From CAVVDT01 sp963747005 (lineage in GTDB: Bacteria; Pseudomonadota; Alphaproteobacteria; Rhizobiales; Aestuariivirgaceae), in the NCBI GenBank assembly GCA_963747005.1, contig CAVVDT010000007.1, positions 428,782-492,781 of the forward strand: a stretch of 64,000 bases of DNA, given 5' to 3'. This document shows positions 35,039-44,814 of the stretch, one piece after another. A program made the translations under genes and the position numbers. Positions within the stretch are counted from its first letter, which is position 1; each line of letters starts with the position of its first letter. The notes below the pieces were generated by a model, which had not been told where the DNA came from, ran no database searches, and was given only the letters and a program-made list of their open reading frames with translations.

Positions 35039-35382
35039 GGACGCTCAACACCTTGCTGGTCATTGCCGTGCTGGCGGCCGGCTTCGTCATCTATTCGCTC
35101 GAGCATCGCACCCGCGGGGCCGAACAGCGCATCGCGGCGATCAACGAGGAGATGGCCAAGGAGCGCGACGCCATGAAGCTGCTCAACGTGGAGTGGAGCT
35201 ATCTGACGCGTCCGTCGCGGCTGGAGCGCATTGCGCGCGAGAACCTGGGCTTGCGGCCGGTCGATGTGCTGCAGATCGCCAGGCCCGACGAGGTCGATGC
35301 GCGGCTGGCGCCGCGGCCGGCGGAAAATCCCGCCAATTCCAGCAGCGATCCGCTGGCGGCGATGCTGAAGGCGTTGCAGTGA
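35032..35382 (+). CDS. ftsL: cell division protein FtsL
   Basis: A 116-residue bitopic protein: one N-terminal membrane span (about residues 4-24, LNTLLVIAVLAAGFVIY) and a periplasmic coiled coil (about 30-85). This is the FtsL form that bridges FtsQ and FtsWI in the divisome. The position between rsmH (7-bp overlap) and ftsI (1-bp overlap) confirms identity where sequence conservation is weak. The Pro/Ala/Ser-rich tail after residue 95 is variable. Confidence 0.9.
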   Translation: MLRTLNTLLVIAVLAAGFVIYSLEHRTRGAEQRIAAINEEMAKERDAMKLLNVEWSYLTRPSRLERIARENLGLRPVDVLQIARPDEVDARLAPRPAENPANSSSDPLAAMLKALQ

Positions 35383-37082
35383 TGACGCAGGATGTCAACA
35401 CGCGCGCCGATATGCTGAAAGGCCGCAACCGGCTGCGGCTGGTGATGACCGGCTTTGCCGTGTGCTTTGTGGCGATCGGCTTGCGGATCGGCCAGCTCTC
35501 GCTGCTGGAGGCGAACCGGGACAGTGCCACCCGGCAGCACACCGAAGCGCGCATTCCCCGCCCCAACATCACCGACCGTCATGGGCAGGTGCTGGCGAGC
35601 GATCTGCCGATTGCATCGCTTTATGCCAATCCGCGCCAGATCATCGATGTGGACGAGGCCGTCGAGCTCCTGACCTCGACACTGCCCGGCCTCGATGCCG
35701 GTGAGCTGCGCCACCGGCTCACCCAGGACAAGGCCTTCGTGTGGCTGAAGCGCGAGATCACGCCGGCGCAGAAGGATGAGGTCTTCCAGCTTGGCATCCC
35801 CGGTCTCTACTTCCGCGACGAGACGCGGCGCGTCTATCCCATGGGCCGGCTGGCGGCGCACGTGCTGGGCTTCGTCGACGTGGATTCGCACGGCCTGGCG
35901 GGGATCGAGAAGTTCCTCGATGATCAGGGTGCGCTCTATACCGCCTCGCTGACCGAGCCGGCGACCCATACCGCCTTGCCGGTGGAACTGTCGATCGACG
36001 CCAGCGTCGAAGGCGCGGTCAATATCGAACTGGCGGCGGCCATCAAGCACTTCAAGGCCCTGGCGGGCGCCGGCGTCGTGATCAACATCAAGACCGGCGA
36101 AGTGCTGGCCGCGGTATCGCTGCCCAACTACAACCCCAACAACCCCAAGGAGGCGTTGCTGCCCGACCGCCTCAACCGCATCACCGGCGCCACCTATGAA
36201 CTGGGCTCGGTCATCAAGGCGGTGACCTTCGCCATGGCGTTCGAGTCGGGGGTGACCGATCTCAACGGCAAGTACGATGCCCGCCAGCCGCTGGAAATCG
36301 GCCATGCCCGCATCCACGACTATCACGCCACGCACCGTATCCTGACGGTGCCGGAAGTGTTCATCCATTCCTCCAATATCGGCACCGCCCGCATGGCGCT
36401 CGATGTCGGCATCGAGGCCCACCAGGCGTTCCTCAGGAAGATGGGCTTGTTCGACCGGCTGGTGACGGAAGTGCCTGAAGCCGCTACTCCCCAGCTTCCC
36501 GCCCACTGGGGCAAGCTCACCACAGCCACCGCCGCCTTCGGCCATGCTTTTGCCATCGAGCCGCTGCAAGGCGTCTCGGTGATCGGTGCCTTCCTCAATC
36601 ACGGCATGCTGGTGCCGCCGACCTTCCTCAAGCGCGACGCCGCGACGGCCAAGGCGCTGGAGCGGCGGCTGGTGTCGGAGGATACCAGCCAGAAGATGCG
36701 CTATCTCTTCCGCCTCAACGTGGAGGACGGCACCGCCAAGAAGGCCGATGCGCCGGGCTACCGGGTCGGCGGCAAGACGGGGACGTCGGAAAAAGTGGTG
36801 AACGGCCACTACAGCAGCGACCACAACCTCAACTCGTTCATCGGCGCCTTCCCGATGGACGATCCCACCTATGCGATCCTCATCATGATCGACGACCCGC
36901 AAGGCTTGCCGGAGACCTACGGCTTTGCCACGGCCGGGTGGAACGCGGTGCCCGTCGCCGGCCAGATCATCAAGCGCATCGCGCCGCTGCTGGGCATCGA
37001 GCCGCAACTGACGGACCAGGAACGCGCCAGGCTGGAAAAGATCGCCGCCAAGCAGGCCCAGACCCCCGTGGCGGGCAATTGA
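35382..37082 (+). CDS. ftsI: division-specific transpeptidase FtsI (PBP3)
   Basis: A 566-residue class B penicillin-binding protein. It has a short cytoplasmic tail, one membrane span (about 20-45, RLVMTGFAVCFVAIGLRI), a PBP dimerisation domain, and a transpeptidase domain with Ser276-Val-Ile-Lys279 (GSVIK), SSN (HSSNIGTA) and Lys465-Thr-Gly (GGKTGTSEK). It crosslinks septal peptidoglycan with FtsW. The ATG at 35382 overlaps the ftsL stop (TGATG). Confidence 0.95.
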   Translation: MTQDVNTRADMLKGRNRLRLVMTGFAVCFVAIGLRIGQLSLLEANRDSATRQHTEARIPRPNITDRHGQVLASDLPIASLYANPRQIIDVDEAVELLTSTLPGLDAGELRHRLTQDKAFVWLKREITPAQKDEVFQLGIPGLYFRDETRRVYPMGRLAAHVLGFVDVDSHGLAGIEKFLDDQGALYTASLTEPATHTALPVELSIDASVEGAVNIELAAAIKHFKALAGAGVVINIKTGEVLAAVSLPNYNPNNPKEALLPDRLNRITGATYELGSVIKAVTFAMAFESGVTDLNGKYDARQPLEIGHARIHDYHATHRILTVPEVFIHSSNIGTARMALDVGIEAHQAFLRKMGLFDRLVTEVPEAATPQLPAHWGKLTTATAAFGHAFAIEPLQGVSVIGAFLNHGMLVPPTFLKRDAATAKALERRLVSEDTSQKMRYLFRLNVEDGTAKKADAPGYRVGGKTGTSEKVVNGHYSSDHNLNSFIGAFPMDDPTYAILIMIDDPQGLPETYGFATAGWNAVPVAGQIIKRIAPLLGIEPQLTDQERARLEKIAAKQAQTPVAGN

Positions 37083-37086
37083 CGCC

Positions 37087-38553
37087 ATGAGCGCGCGGCT
37101 GGCAGATCTGGTGGGAACGGACGGCACGCTTGAGGCCCGCCATGGCGATGTCGCCATTGCGGGGCTTGCCGCCGACAGCCGCGAGGTGAAGCCGGGCTAC
37201 CTGTTTGCCGCCCTTGCCGGCAGCCGCACCGACGGTGCCCGCTTCATCGCCGATGCGCTGGGGCGCGGCGCGGTGGCGGTCTTGGTCGGCGATCGGGTCG
37301 CCATGGAAGCGCCGGCCTCGATCGCCGTGGTCAGGGCAAGCGATCCGCGCCGCCTTCTGGCGCTGATGGCAGCACGCTTCTACGGCCGCCAGCCGCAAAC
37401 GGTCGTGGCGGTGACCGGCACCAACGGCAAGACCTCGGTGGTCTCCTTCGTGCGCCAGATCTGGCTGGAACTCGGGTTCCGGGCCGCCAGTCTCGGCACC
37501 GTCGGCCTGGTGAGCGCAGGGGGCGAGAGAAAGGTCGATCACACCACGCCCGATCCGGTCAGCCTGCAGGCGCTGATGGCCGGACTTGCCGATGAAGGCA
37601 TCACCCATCTGGCGCTCGAAGCATCGTCGCACGGGCTCGAGCAGCGGCGTCTCGACGGCCTCAGGCTGGCGGCCGGGGCGTTCACCAATCTCAGCCGCGA
37701 TCATCTCGACTACCATGCAACGCCCGAGGCCTACTTCGCCGCCAAGGCGCGGCTGTTCACCGAACTGCTGCCGGCGGGGGCGGCGGCGGTGCTCAATGCC
37801 GACAGCCCCGAGGCCATGCGCATCGAGGCCATCGCCCGCGAACGGGGCCTGCAGGTGCTCACCGTCGGCCACAAGGGCGGCGATCTCGCCATCGTCGAAC
37901 AGACGCGGCGCGGGCTCGGCCAGCACCTGGTGATCGCCGGCCGCACCGGCCGCCATACCGTTCATCTGCCGCTGGTAGGCGATTTCCAGGCCTCCAATGC
38001 CCTCGTCGCGGCGGGCCTGGTGATGGCGGCGGGCGGCGAGGAAGCGCGCACCGTGAGGGCGCTGGAGGGTCTGAAAGGCGCCAAAGGGCGGCTTGAACTG
38101 GTGGCCACGACGGCGGCCGGCGCCTCGATCTTCGTCGACTATGCCCATACGCCCGATGCCCTGCAGACGGCGCTGGAAGCGCTCAGGCCCTATACCACGG
38201 GTCGCCTCGTCGTGGTGTTCGGGGCGGGCGGCGACCGCGACAGGGGAAAGCGCCCGCAGATGGGGGCCATCGCGGCCGAAATTGCGGACCGCGCCATCGT
38301 CACCGACGACAATCCAAGGAGCGAGGATGCAGCGGCCATTCGCGCCGAGATCATGGCGGCCTGCCCGGGCGCCAGCGAGATCGGCGACCGCGCTTCGGCT
38401 ATCGATGCGGCCATCGCCGGGCTGGCGGCGGGCGATGTGCTGCTGGTGGCGGGCAAAGGCCATGAAAGCGGCCAGATCGTGGGCGACAGGATCATTCCCT
38501 TCTCGGATCATCAGGTGGTGATCGAGCGGGTGAAAGGAAGCGCCCATGTCTGA
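37087..38553 (+). CDS. murE: UDP-MurNAc-tripeptide synthetase MurE (meso-DAP type)
   Basis: A 488-residue Mur ligase adding the third stem residue. The ATP loop is GTNGKTS with Lys115. The specificity motif DNPR (Asp408-Asn-Pro-Arg411, in TDDNPRSED) marks meso-diaminopimelate as substrate, as expected for a Gram-negative. It starts 4 bp after ftsI and overlaps murF by 8 bp. Confidence 0.95.
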   Translation: MSARLADLVGTDGTLEARHGDVAIAGLAADSREVKPGYLFAALAGSRTDGARFIADALGRGAVAVLVGDRVAMEAPASIAVVRASDPRRLLALMAARFYGRQPQTVVAVTGTNGKTSVVSFVRQIWLELGFRAASLGTVGLVSAGGERKVDHTTPDPVSLQALMAGLADEGITHLALEASSHGLEQRRLDGLRLAAGAFTNLSRDHLDYHATPEAYFAAKARLFTELLPAGAAAVLNADSPEAMRIEAIARERGLQVLTVGHKGGDLAIVEQTRRGLGQHLVIAGRTGRHTVHLPLVGDFQASNALVAAGLVMAAGGEEARTVRALEGLKGAKGRLELVATTAAGASIFVDYAHTPDALQTALEALRPYTTGRLVVVFGAGGDRDRGKRPQMGAIAAEIADRAIVTDDNPRSEDAAAIRAEIMAACPGASEIGDRASAIDAAIAGLAAGDVLLVAGKGHESGQIVGDRIIPFSDHQVVIERVKGSAHV

Positions 38554-39967
38554 AGCCGCGTTGTGGACATTGGAGGCCGTTCTCGCCGCGACCGGCGGCA
38601 AGCTGGTGGGAGAGGTGCATTCCGATGCCTTCGGCGGCGTCGCCATCGACAGCCGCACGGTTGCTGCCGGCGATATCTTCGTTGCCATCAGGGGCGAGCG
38701 GCTCGACGGGCATGACTTCGCCGCCGCGGCGCTGCAAAAAGGGGCCGGCATCGCCATCGTGTCGCGCCACGATGAGGCGATGCGTTCTGCCGGACTGCTG
38801 CTCGAGGTAGACGATCCGCTGGCGGCACTGGAACGGCTGGCGGCGGCGGCGCGGGCTCGCTCATCCGCCCGCATCGCTGCCATCACCGGGTCGGTTGGCA
38901 AGACCTCGACCAAGGAGGCCCTGCGCCTGGCGCTGACGCCGTCGGGGCGTACCCATGCCTCGGCCGCCTCCTACAACAATCAGTGGGGCGTGCCGCTGTC
39001 GCTCGCCCGCCTGCCGCCTGAGGCCAGGTTCGCCGTGTTCGAGATCGGCATGAACCATCCCGGCGAGATCACCCCGCTGGTCAAGCTGGTGCGCCCGCAT
39101 GTGGCCGTCATCACCACCATTGCCGAGAGCCATCTCGGTTATTTCGGCTCGCTGGCGGAGATCGCCGAGGCCAAGACCGAGATCTTTTCAGGCGTGGAAC
39201 CCGGCGCGGCGGCGGTGATCAACCGCGACACGCCGTTCTTTGCGCAGCTTTGGGCCGCGGCGCGCGAGGCCGGCATCGAGCGGATCGTCGGCTTCGGGGC
39301 GCATCCGGAGGCCGAGGCACGGCTCGATGGCCTGGTGCTGCGCGAGGAATGTTCCTGCGTGAAGGCGTCGGTCGATGGCGAGGAGGTGGCCTATCGCCTC
39401 GGCGCGCCGGGCCGTCACATGGCGATGAACTCGCTGGCGGTGCTGGCGACCGTCAGGCTCATGGGCGCCGATCTGGCGCTGGGGGCGCTGAAGCTGGCCG
39501 AACTGGTGCCATCGAAGGGGCGCGGTGTGCGCCTGCGCCTCAAGGTGCCGGACGGCAGCGCCATCCTGATCGATGAGAGCTACAATGCCAACCCCACTTC
39601 CATGCGCGCCGCCCTGGCGCTGCTCGGGCAAACCACACCGGGCCGCCACGGCCGTCGTATCGCCATCCTCGGCGACATGCTGGAACTGGGCGAAGAGGCT
39701 GAGTCCATGCACGCGGCGCTGGCCACGGCGATAGATGCAGCGGCCGCCGATATCCTGTATGCCTGCGGTCCCAACATGGTGCACCTGTGGAACGCGGTCA
39801 GGGCCGGCCGGCGCGGCGCCTATGCCGCAACCTCCGAAGACCTGAAGGCGCTGGTCACGGGCGATGTCCGGCCCGGCGACGTCATCATGGTCAAGGGATC
39901 GCTCGGCAGCCGCATGGGTCCGCTGGTGGAAGCGCTGGTGGCGAAGTATCCGCCGCAGACGGACTGA
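38546..39967 (+). CDS. murF: UDP-MurNAc-pentapeptide synthetase MurF
   Basis: A 473-residue Mur ligase adding D-Ala-D-Ala. The nucleotide loop ITGSVGKTSTKE (Lys119), FEIGMNHPGEI and ESYNANPTSMRAAL are typical MurF sequences. The overlap with murE and following mraY keep the standard cluster order. Confidence 0.95.
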   Translation: MSEAALWTLEAVLAATGGKLVGEVHSDAFGGVAIDSRTVAAGDIFVAIRGERLDGHDFAAAALQKGAGIAIVSRHDEAMRSAGLLLEVDDPLAALERLAAAARARSSARIAAITGSVGKTSTKEALRLALTPSGRTHASAASYNNQWGVPLSLARLPPEARFAVFEIGMNHPGEITPLVKLVRPHVAVITTIAESHLGYFGSLAEIAEAKTEIFSGVEPGAAAVINRDTPFFAQLWAAAREAGIERIVGFGAHPEAEARLDGLVLREECSCVKASVDGEEVAYRLGAPGRHMAMNSLAVLATVRLMGADLALGALKLAELVPSKGRGVRLRLKVPDGSAILIDESYNANPTSMRAALALLGQTTPGRHGRRIAILGDMLELGEEAESMHAALATAIDAAAADILYACGPNMVHLWNAVRAGRRGAYAATSEDLKALVTGDVRPGDVIMVKGSLGSRMGPLVEALVAKYPPQTD

Positions 39968-40004
39968 CGGCAATCTGGCGGCGGCAACGGAGAACGCGAA
40001 CGGC

Positions 40005-41093
40005 ATGCTTTATCACCTGTCACTCGAACTGTACGAGACGATCCCGATTCTGAATGTCTTTCGCTATCTGACATTCCGCACCGGGGCGGCGATCATGACG
40101 GCGCTGTTCTTCGTCTTCCTGTTCGGGCCGGGCCTGATTTCCATCCTCAGGCTGAAGCAGGGCAAGGGCCAGCCCATCCGTACCGACGGGCCCGAGCGCC
40201 ACGTGGTGGAAAAGCAGGGCACCCCCACCATGGGCGGTCTGATGATCCTCGCCGGCATCCTGGTCGCCAGCCTGTTATGGGCCGACCTCACCAATCTCTA
40301 TGTATGGGCGGTGCTGTTCGTGACCCTGGGGTTCGGTGCCATCGGCTTTTACGACGACCTCCTGAAGGTGACGCGCGCTTCGCATCGCGGCTTTTCCGGA
40401 TGGGTGCGGCTTTCGCTCGAATGCGGCATCGCCGGCGCGGCGGTCCTTGCCTTCATGAAGATCGGGGCACCGGAGCTCTCCAGTGCCTTTGCCTTTCCCT
40501 TCTTCAAGAACCTGCTGCTGCAACTGGGCTGGTTCTTCCTGCCGGTAGGGGTGTTCGTGATCGTCGGCGCCGGCAACTCGGTCAATCTCACCGACGGGCT
40601 GGATGGCCTCGCCATCGTGCCGGTGATGATCGCCGCGGCGAGCTTCGGGCTCATCGTCTATCTCACCGGCAACGCGGTGTTCGCGGAATACCTGCAACTG
40701 CACTTCGTCAAGGGATCGGGCGAACTGGCGGTGGTGTGCGGGGCGCTGCTCGGGGCGGGCCTGGGCTTTTTGTGGTTCAACGCGCCGCCCGCCATGATCT
40801 TCATGGGCGACACCGGCTCGTTGTCGCTGGGCGGGGCGCTGGGGGCCATCGCGGTCGCCTCCAAGCACGAGATCGTGCTGGCGGTGGTGGGCGGCCTGTT
40901 CGTGCTGGAGACGGTGTCGGTGGTGGTGCAGGTGATCTCCTTCAAGCTGACGGGCAAGCGGGTGTTCGCCATGGCCCCCTTGCATCACCATTTCGAGCAA
41001 CGCGGCTGGAAGGAACCGACCATCGTCATCCGCTTCTGGATCATTGCCGTGGTGCTGGCACTGGTCGGGCTGGCAACCCTGAAACTGAGGTAG
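40005..41093 (+). CDS. mraY: phospho-MurNAc-pentapeptide translocase MraY
   Basis: A 362-residue, ten-span inner-membrane enzyme that makes lipid I from UDP-MurNAc-pentapeptide and undecaprenyl phosphate. Diagnostic blocks are GTPTMGGLMIL, FYDDLLKV (Asp pair for Mg2+), NSVNLTDGLDGLA, FMGDTGSLSLGG and APLHHHFE. ATG 40005 follows a 37-bp gap after murF. Confidence 0.95.
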   Translation: MLYHLSLELYETIPILNVFRYLTFRTGAAIMTALFFVFLFGPGLISILRLKQGKGQPIRTDGPERHVVEKQGTPTMGGLMILAGILVASLLWADLTNLYVWAVLFVTLGFGAIGFYDDLLKVTRASHRGFSGWVRLSLECGIAGAAVLAFMKIGAPELSSAFAFPFFKNLLLQLGWFFLPVGVFVIVGAGNSVNLTDGLDGLAIVPVMIAAASFGLIVYLTGNAVFAEYLQLHFVKGSGELAVVCGALLGAGLGFLWFNAPPAMIFMGDTGSLSLGGALGAIAVASKHEIVLAVVGGLFVLETVSVVVQVISFKLTGKRVFAMAPLHHHFEQRGWKEPTIVIRFWIIAVVLALVGLATLKLR

Positions 41094-41097
41094 AGAG

Positions 41098-42501
41098 ATG
41101 TTTCCGGCACGCCGGTTCGCAGGGCGGAAAGTGGCGCTGTTCGGCCTTGCCAGGTCGGGCGAAGCCTGCGCGTCGGCCCTCATGGCGGGGGGCGCCGCAG
41201 TGACCGCGTGGGACGATTCGCCGGCTGCCGTCACCCGGGCGCGGGCGGGCGGACTGCCCGTCGATGACCTGCGCAAGGCGGATTTCTCGCGCTTCGATTG
41301 CCTGGTGCTGTCACCGGGTGTGCCGCTCACGAACCCCGAACCGCACTGGTCGGTGAAGGCGGCGCAAAGGGCCGGCATCGAGATCATCGGCGATACCGAA
41401 GTCTTCGCCCGCGAGATCGCAGGCTCGGGCGCCCGCATGGTGGCGATCACCGGCACCAACGGCAAGTCGACCACCACCGCCCTCATCGGCCATATCCTGA
41501 AAAGCGCCGGGCGGGATGCGCATGTGGGCGGCAATATCGGCACGGCGGTCTTCCTCCTGCCGCCGCCGACCCGCCAGTCGATCTACGTGCTGGAACTTTC
41601 CTCCTACCAGATCGATCTGATGCCGGGTCTTCGACCCGATGTGGGGATCATCATGAACCTCACGCCCGATCATCTCGACCGCCACGGGACGATGGAGAAC
41701 TATGCCGCCGTCAAGGCGCGGATGATCGCCCGGCAATCCCCGGAAGACACCGCCATCGTCTCCATCGACGATCCCTGGTGCCGGCGCATCGCCGAAATGC
41801 GGCCCTCGGCCTCGCAACTCGTCCAGATGTCGGTCGAGCGCCGGCTGGCCGATGGGGTGAGCGGGCTCGACGGCATCCTCACCCTGAAGCGCCACGGCGA
41901 GGAAATCGCGCGCATCGACATGGGACCTGCGCGGGCCCTGCGCGGCAAGCACAACTGGCAGAACGCGGCGGCCGCGCTGGCGGCGGGCGACGCGCTCGGG
42001 CTCGATGCGGGCGCCATCGCCTCGGGGCTGATGTCGTTTCCCGGCCTTGCCCATCGCATGGAAGAGGTGGGCCGGCTGGGCAAGGTGATCTTCATCAACG
42101 ATTCCAAGGCGACCAACGCCGATGCGGCGGCCCGTGCCCTTGCCGCCTTCCCGGCCATCTACTGGATCGCCGGGGGCCGGCCCAAGGCGGGCGGCATCGA
42201 TGAGCTTGAACCGTTGTTTGGCCATGTCAGGCGCGCCTACCTGATCGGCGAGGCGGAGGACGCGTTCGCCCGGGCGCTGGAAGGAAAGGTCGCCTGTCAG
42301 CGCTGCGGCACGCTCGACCGCGCCGTCGAGGCGGCGGCGCGCGATGCCGGCAACGATCCGGCGGGCGAACCGGCGGTGGTGCTGTCGCCGGCCTGTGCCT
42401 CGTTCGACCAGTATCCCAATTTCGAGGTACGCGGCGAAGCGTTCTGCGCCGCGGTGCGCCAGCTCAAGGGCGTGGTGGTTAACAGAGGGGAGGCGGCGTG
42501 A
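41098..42501 (+). CDS. murD: UDP-MurNAc-L-alanine:D-glutamate ligase MurD
   Basis: A 467-residue Mur ligase. The N-terminal Rossmann domain (VALFGLARSGEA) binds the UDP moiety; the ATP loop is GTNGKSTTTALI (Lys123); NLTPDHLDRH and the terminal LSPACASFDQYPNFEVRG are typical of MurD. It starts 4 bp after mraY; the stop overlaps the ftsW ATG (TGATG). Confidence 0.95.
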   Translation: MFPARRFAGRKVALFGLARSGEACASALMAGGAAVTAWDDSPAAVTRARAGGLPVDDLRKADFSRFDCLVLSPGVPLTNPEPHWSVKAAQRAGIEIIGDTEVFAREIAGSGARMVAITGTNGKSTTTALIGHILKSAGRDAHVGGNIGTAVFLLPPPTRQSIYVLELSSYQIDLMPGLRPDVGIIMNLTPDHLDRHGTMENYAAVKARMIARQSPEDTAIVSIDDPWCRRIAEMRPSASQLVQMSVERRLADGVSGLDGILTLKRHGEEIARIDMGPARALRGKHNWQNAAAALAAGDALGLDAGAIASGLMSFPGLAHRMEEVGRLGKVIFINDSKATNADAAARALAAFPAIYWIAGGRPKAGGIDELEPLFGHVRRAYLIGEAEDAFARALEGKVACQRCGTLDRAVEAAARDAGNDPAGEPAVVLSPACASFDQYPNFEVRGEAFCAAVRQLKGVVVNRGEAA

Positions 42502-43646
42502 TGCTGATCAGCCGGTCCGATCGCGGCCTGGTGGCCAACTGGTGGTTTACCGTCGACCGCAGCCTGCTCACGGCGATTTTCCTGCTCATGGCGGCGGGCG
42601 TGCTGTTTTCCATGGCCGCCAGCCCGCCGGTGGCGGTGCGCATCGGACTGGAGTCGTTCTTCTTCTTCAAGCGTCAGATCGTCTTCCTGGCGCCGGCATC
42701 GCTGGTGCTGATCGCCACCTCCTTCCTCGACGAGCGCCAGGTGCGGCGCATCTCGCTGCTCGCCTTCGTGGCGAGCCTGGCGCTGATGGTGGCCGCCCTC
42801 AAGATCGGCCCGGAAATCAAGGGGGCGCATCGCTGGGTGAGCTTCGGGCCGTTCAACCTGCAGCCTTCCGAATTCGTCAAGCCGGCGCTGGTGGTGATGG
42901 TCGCCTGGTTTCTCGCCGAGGGCCGGCGGCGGCGGGAAATCCCCGGTCAGCTCATCGCCTGGATCTTGTTCCTCGCGGTGCTGGCGGTCCTCGTCAAGCA
43001 GCCGGATTTCGGCCAGGCGGTCCTCATTTCGCTGGTGTTCGCCACCATGATGCTGGTCTATGGCATTTCATGGGTGCTGGTGGTGGGCATGGGCGGCCTC
43101 GCCTCGGTGGGGCTCTTTGCCGCCTATCGGCTGGTGCCGCATGTGACCTCGCGCATCGACCGCTTTCTGCATCCGTCGAGCGGCGATACGTTTCAGGTCG
43201 ATACCGCCATCCAGGCGTTTCGCAATGGCGGAGCGCTGGGCACCGGGCCGGGCGCCGGGGTCGCCAAGAACATCCTCCCCGACAGCCACACCGATTTCGT
43301 GTTTGCTGTGGTCGGCGAGGAATTCGGCCTCGTCGCCTGCGTGTTGCTGATCGCGGCGTTTGCCTTCGTGGTCATGCGGGTACTGCGCCAGGCCAAGCGC
43401 GAGGAGGACCCCTTCGTTGCCCTGTCGCTCACCGGTCTGGTTTCGATCTTCGCCCTGCAGGCGATCATCAACATGGCGGTGAACGCCTCGCTGATACCGG
43501 CCAAGGGCATGACATTGCCGTTCATTTCCTATGGCGGCTCCTCGCTGCTGGCCATGGCCTTCGCCATGGGCCTGGTGCTGGCGCTCGGGCGGCGCAAGCC
43601 CCGGGCGCGCATGCCGGTCGGCCAGCTCGGCCACGCCACGCGATAA
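42501..43646 (+). CDS. ftsW: lipid II polymerase FtsW (SEDS family)
   Basis: A 381-residue SEDS glycosyltransferase with about ten spans. Signatures are GAHRWVSFGPFNLQPSEFVKPALVV, QPDFGQAVLIS, DSHTDFVFAVVGEEFG and LPFISYGGSSLLA. It polymerises septal glycan as partner of FtsI. Start taken at ATG 42501 overlapping the murD stop; a GTG one codon earlier is possible. Confidence 0.95.
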   Translation: MLISRSDRGLVANWWFTVDRSLLTAIFLLMAAGVLFSMAASPPVAVRIGLESFFFFKRQIVFLAPASLVLIATSFLDERQVRRISLLAFVASLALMVAALKIGPEIKGAHRWVSFGPFNLQPSEFVKPALVVMVAWFLAEGRRRREIPGQLIAWILFLAVLAVLVKQPDFGQAVLISLVFATMMLVYGISWVLVVGMGGLASVGLFAAYRLVPHVTSRIDRFLHPSSGDTFQVDTAIQAFRNGGALGTGPGAGVAKNILPDSHTDFVFAVVGEEFGLVACVLLIAAFAFVVMRVLRQAKREEDPFVALSLTGLVSIFALQAIINMAVNASLIPAKGMTLPFISYGGSSLLAMAFAMGLVLALGRRKPRARMPVGQLGHATR

Positions 43647-43656
43647 CCGGGAAGCC

Positions 43657-44814
43657 ATGTCCGATGCCCTGAAATCCGATCTCGACGCCGGGCGGCGTGC
43701 ACACATCGTGCTTGCCGCCGGCGGCACGGGGGGGCATCTGTTCCCGGCCCAGGCCCTGGCCGAGGTGCTGGCCGAACGCGGGATCGTCGTGCACCTGATG
43801 AGCGATCACCGCGGCAAGAGCTATGGCGAGCGGTTTCCGGCCGCCGACATCCACGCCATCTCCGCTGCCACCATCACGCCCTCGAAGCCATGGCGGCTGC
43901 CGCTGCAGGGCTGGCGGCTGGCGCGCGGCTTTATGCAGGCAAGAGCGCTGCTCAAGCAGATCGCGCCGGTGGCGGTGGTAGGCTTCGGCGGCTATCCTTC
44001 GGTGCCGCCGCTGATGGCGGCCCACCGCCTCGGCCTGCCCATTGTGCTGCACGAGCAGAACGCGGTAATGGGCCGCGCCAACCGCTTCCTCGCCCGCCGG
44101 GCGCGAACGGTCGCGACATCGTTTCCGAGCGTTGCGGGTCTCGAAGGCATCAAGGCGAACGTCGTGTTCACCGGCAATCCGTTGCGCCACAGCGTCATCG
44201 CGGTGCGCGATACCACCTACAACCCGCCTGCCGCCGATGCGCCGTTTCGTCTGCTGGTCTTCGGCGGTAGCCAGGGGGCGCGGTTCTTTTCCGACTTTCT
44301 TCCGAGCGCCATCGCCGAACTGCCGCTGGCGGTGCTGCGGCACCTGAAGATCACCCAGCAATGCCGGCCCGAAGACCTGGAGCGCGTGAAGGCGGCCTAT
44401 GCCGGGCTCAAGGTCGAGGCGGAGTTGCAGGCCTTCTTTGCCGACCTGCCGCAACGCATCGCCTCTGCGCATCTGGTGATCGCCCGGGCCGGTGCCTCGA
44501 CGGTGGCGGAAATCGCCGCCATCGGCCGGCCCGCCATATTCGTGCCGCTGCCCCATGCCATCGACAACGACCAGTTGCGCAATGCCGAAAGCTTTGCCCG
44601 GGCAGGGGCGGGATGGGTACAGCGCGAGGCAGAAGCGAGCGCTGATGGCTTTGCCGCCTTGCTGACGCGGCTGCGCTACGGCGAGGCCGATCTCGCCGCT
44701 GCCGCCGGCGCAGCGCGGGCGCTGGGGGTGCCGGATGCCGCTGAACGGCTGGCGGACGTGGTGATGGAGACGGCCGGACTGGCCGTGAGGGTGAGAGAGG
44801 ACAAGATACAATGA
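43657..44814 (+). CDS. murG: UDP-GlcNAc:lipid I GlcNAc transferase MurG
   Basis: A 385-residue peripheral membrane GT-B glycosyltransferase that converts lipid I to lipid II. The N-terminal loop AAGGTGGHLFP and C-terminal block ARAGASTVAEIAAIGRP...PLPHAIDNDQ are diagnostic. It begins 10 bp after ftsW and overlaps murC by 4 bp. Confidence 0.95.
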   Translation: MSDALKSDLDAGRRAHIVLAAGGTGGHLFPAQALAEVLAERGIVVHLMSDHRGKSYGERFPAADIHAISAATITPSKPWRLPLQGWRLARGFMQARALLKQIAPVAVVGFGGYPSVPPLMAAHRLGLPIVLHEQNAVMGRANRFLARRARTVATSFPSVAGLEGIKANVVFTGNPLRHSVIAVRDTTYNPPAADAPFRLLVFGGSQGARFFSDFLPSAIAELPLAVLRHLKITQQCRPEDLERVKAAYAGLKVEAELQAFFADLPQRIASAHLVIARAGASTVAEIAAIGRPAIFVPLPHAIDNDQLRNAESFARAGAGWVQREAEASADGFAALLTRLRYGEADLAAAAGAARALGVPDAAERLADVVMETAGLAVRVREDKIQ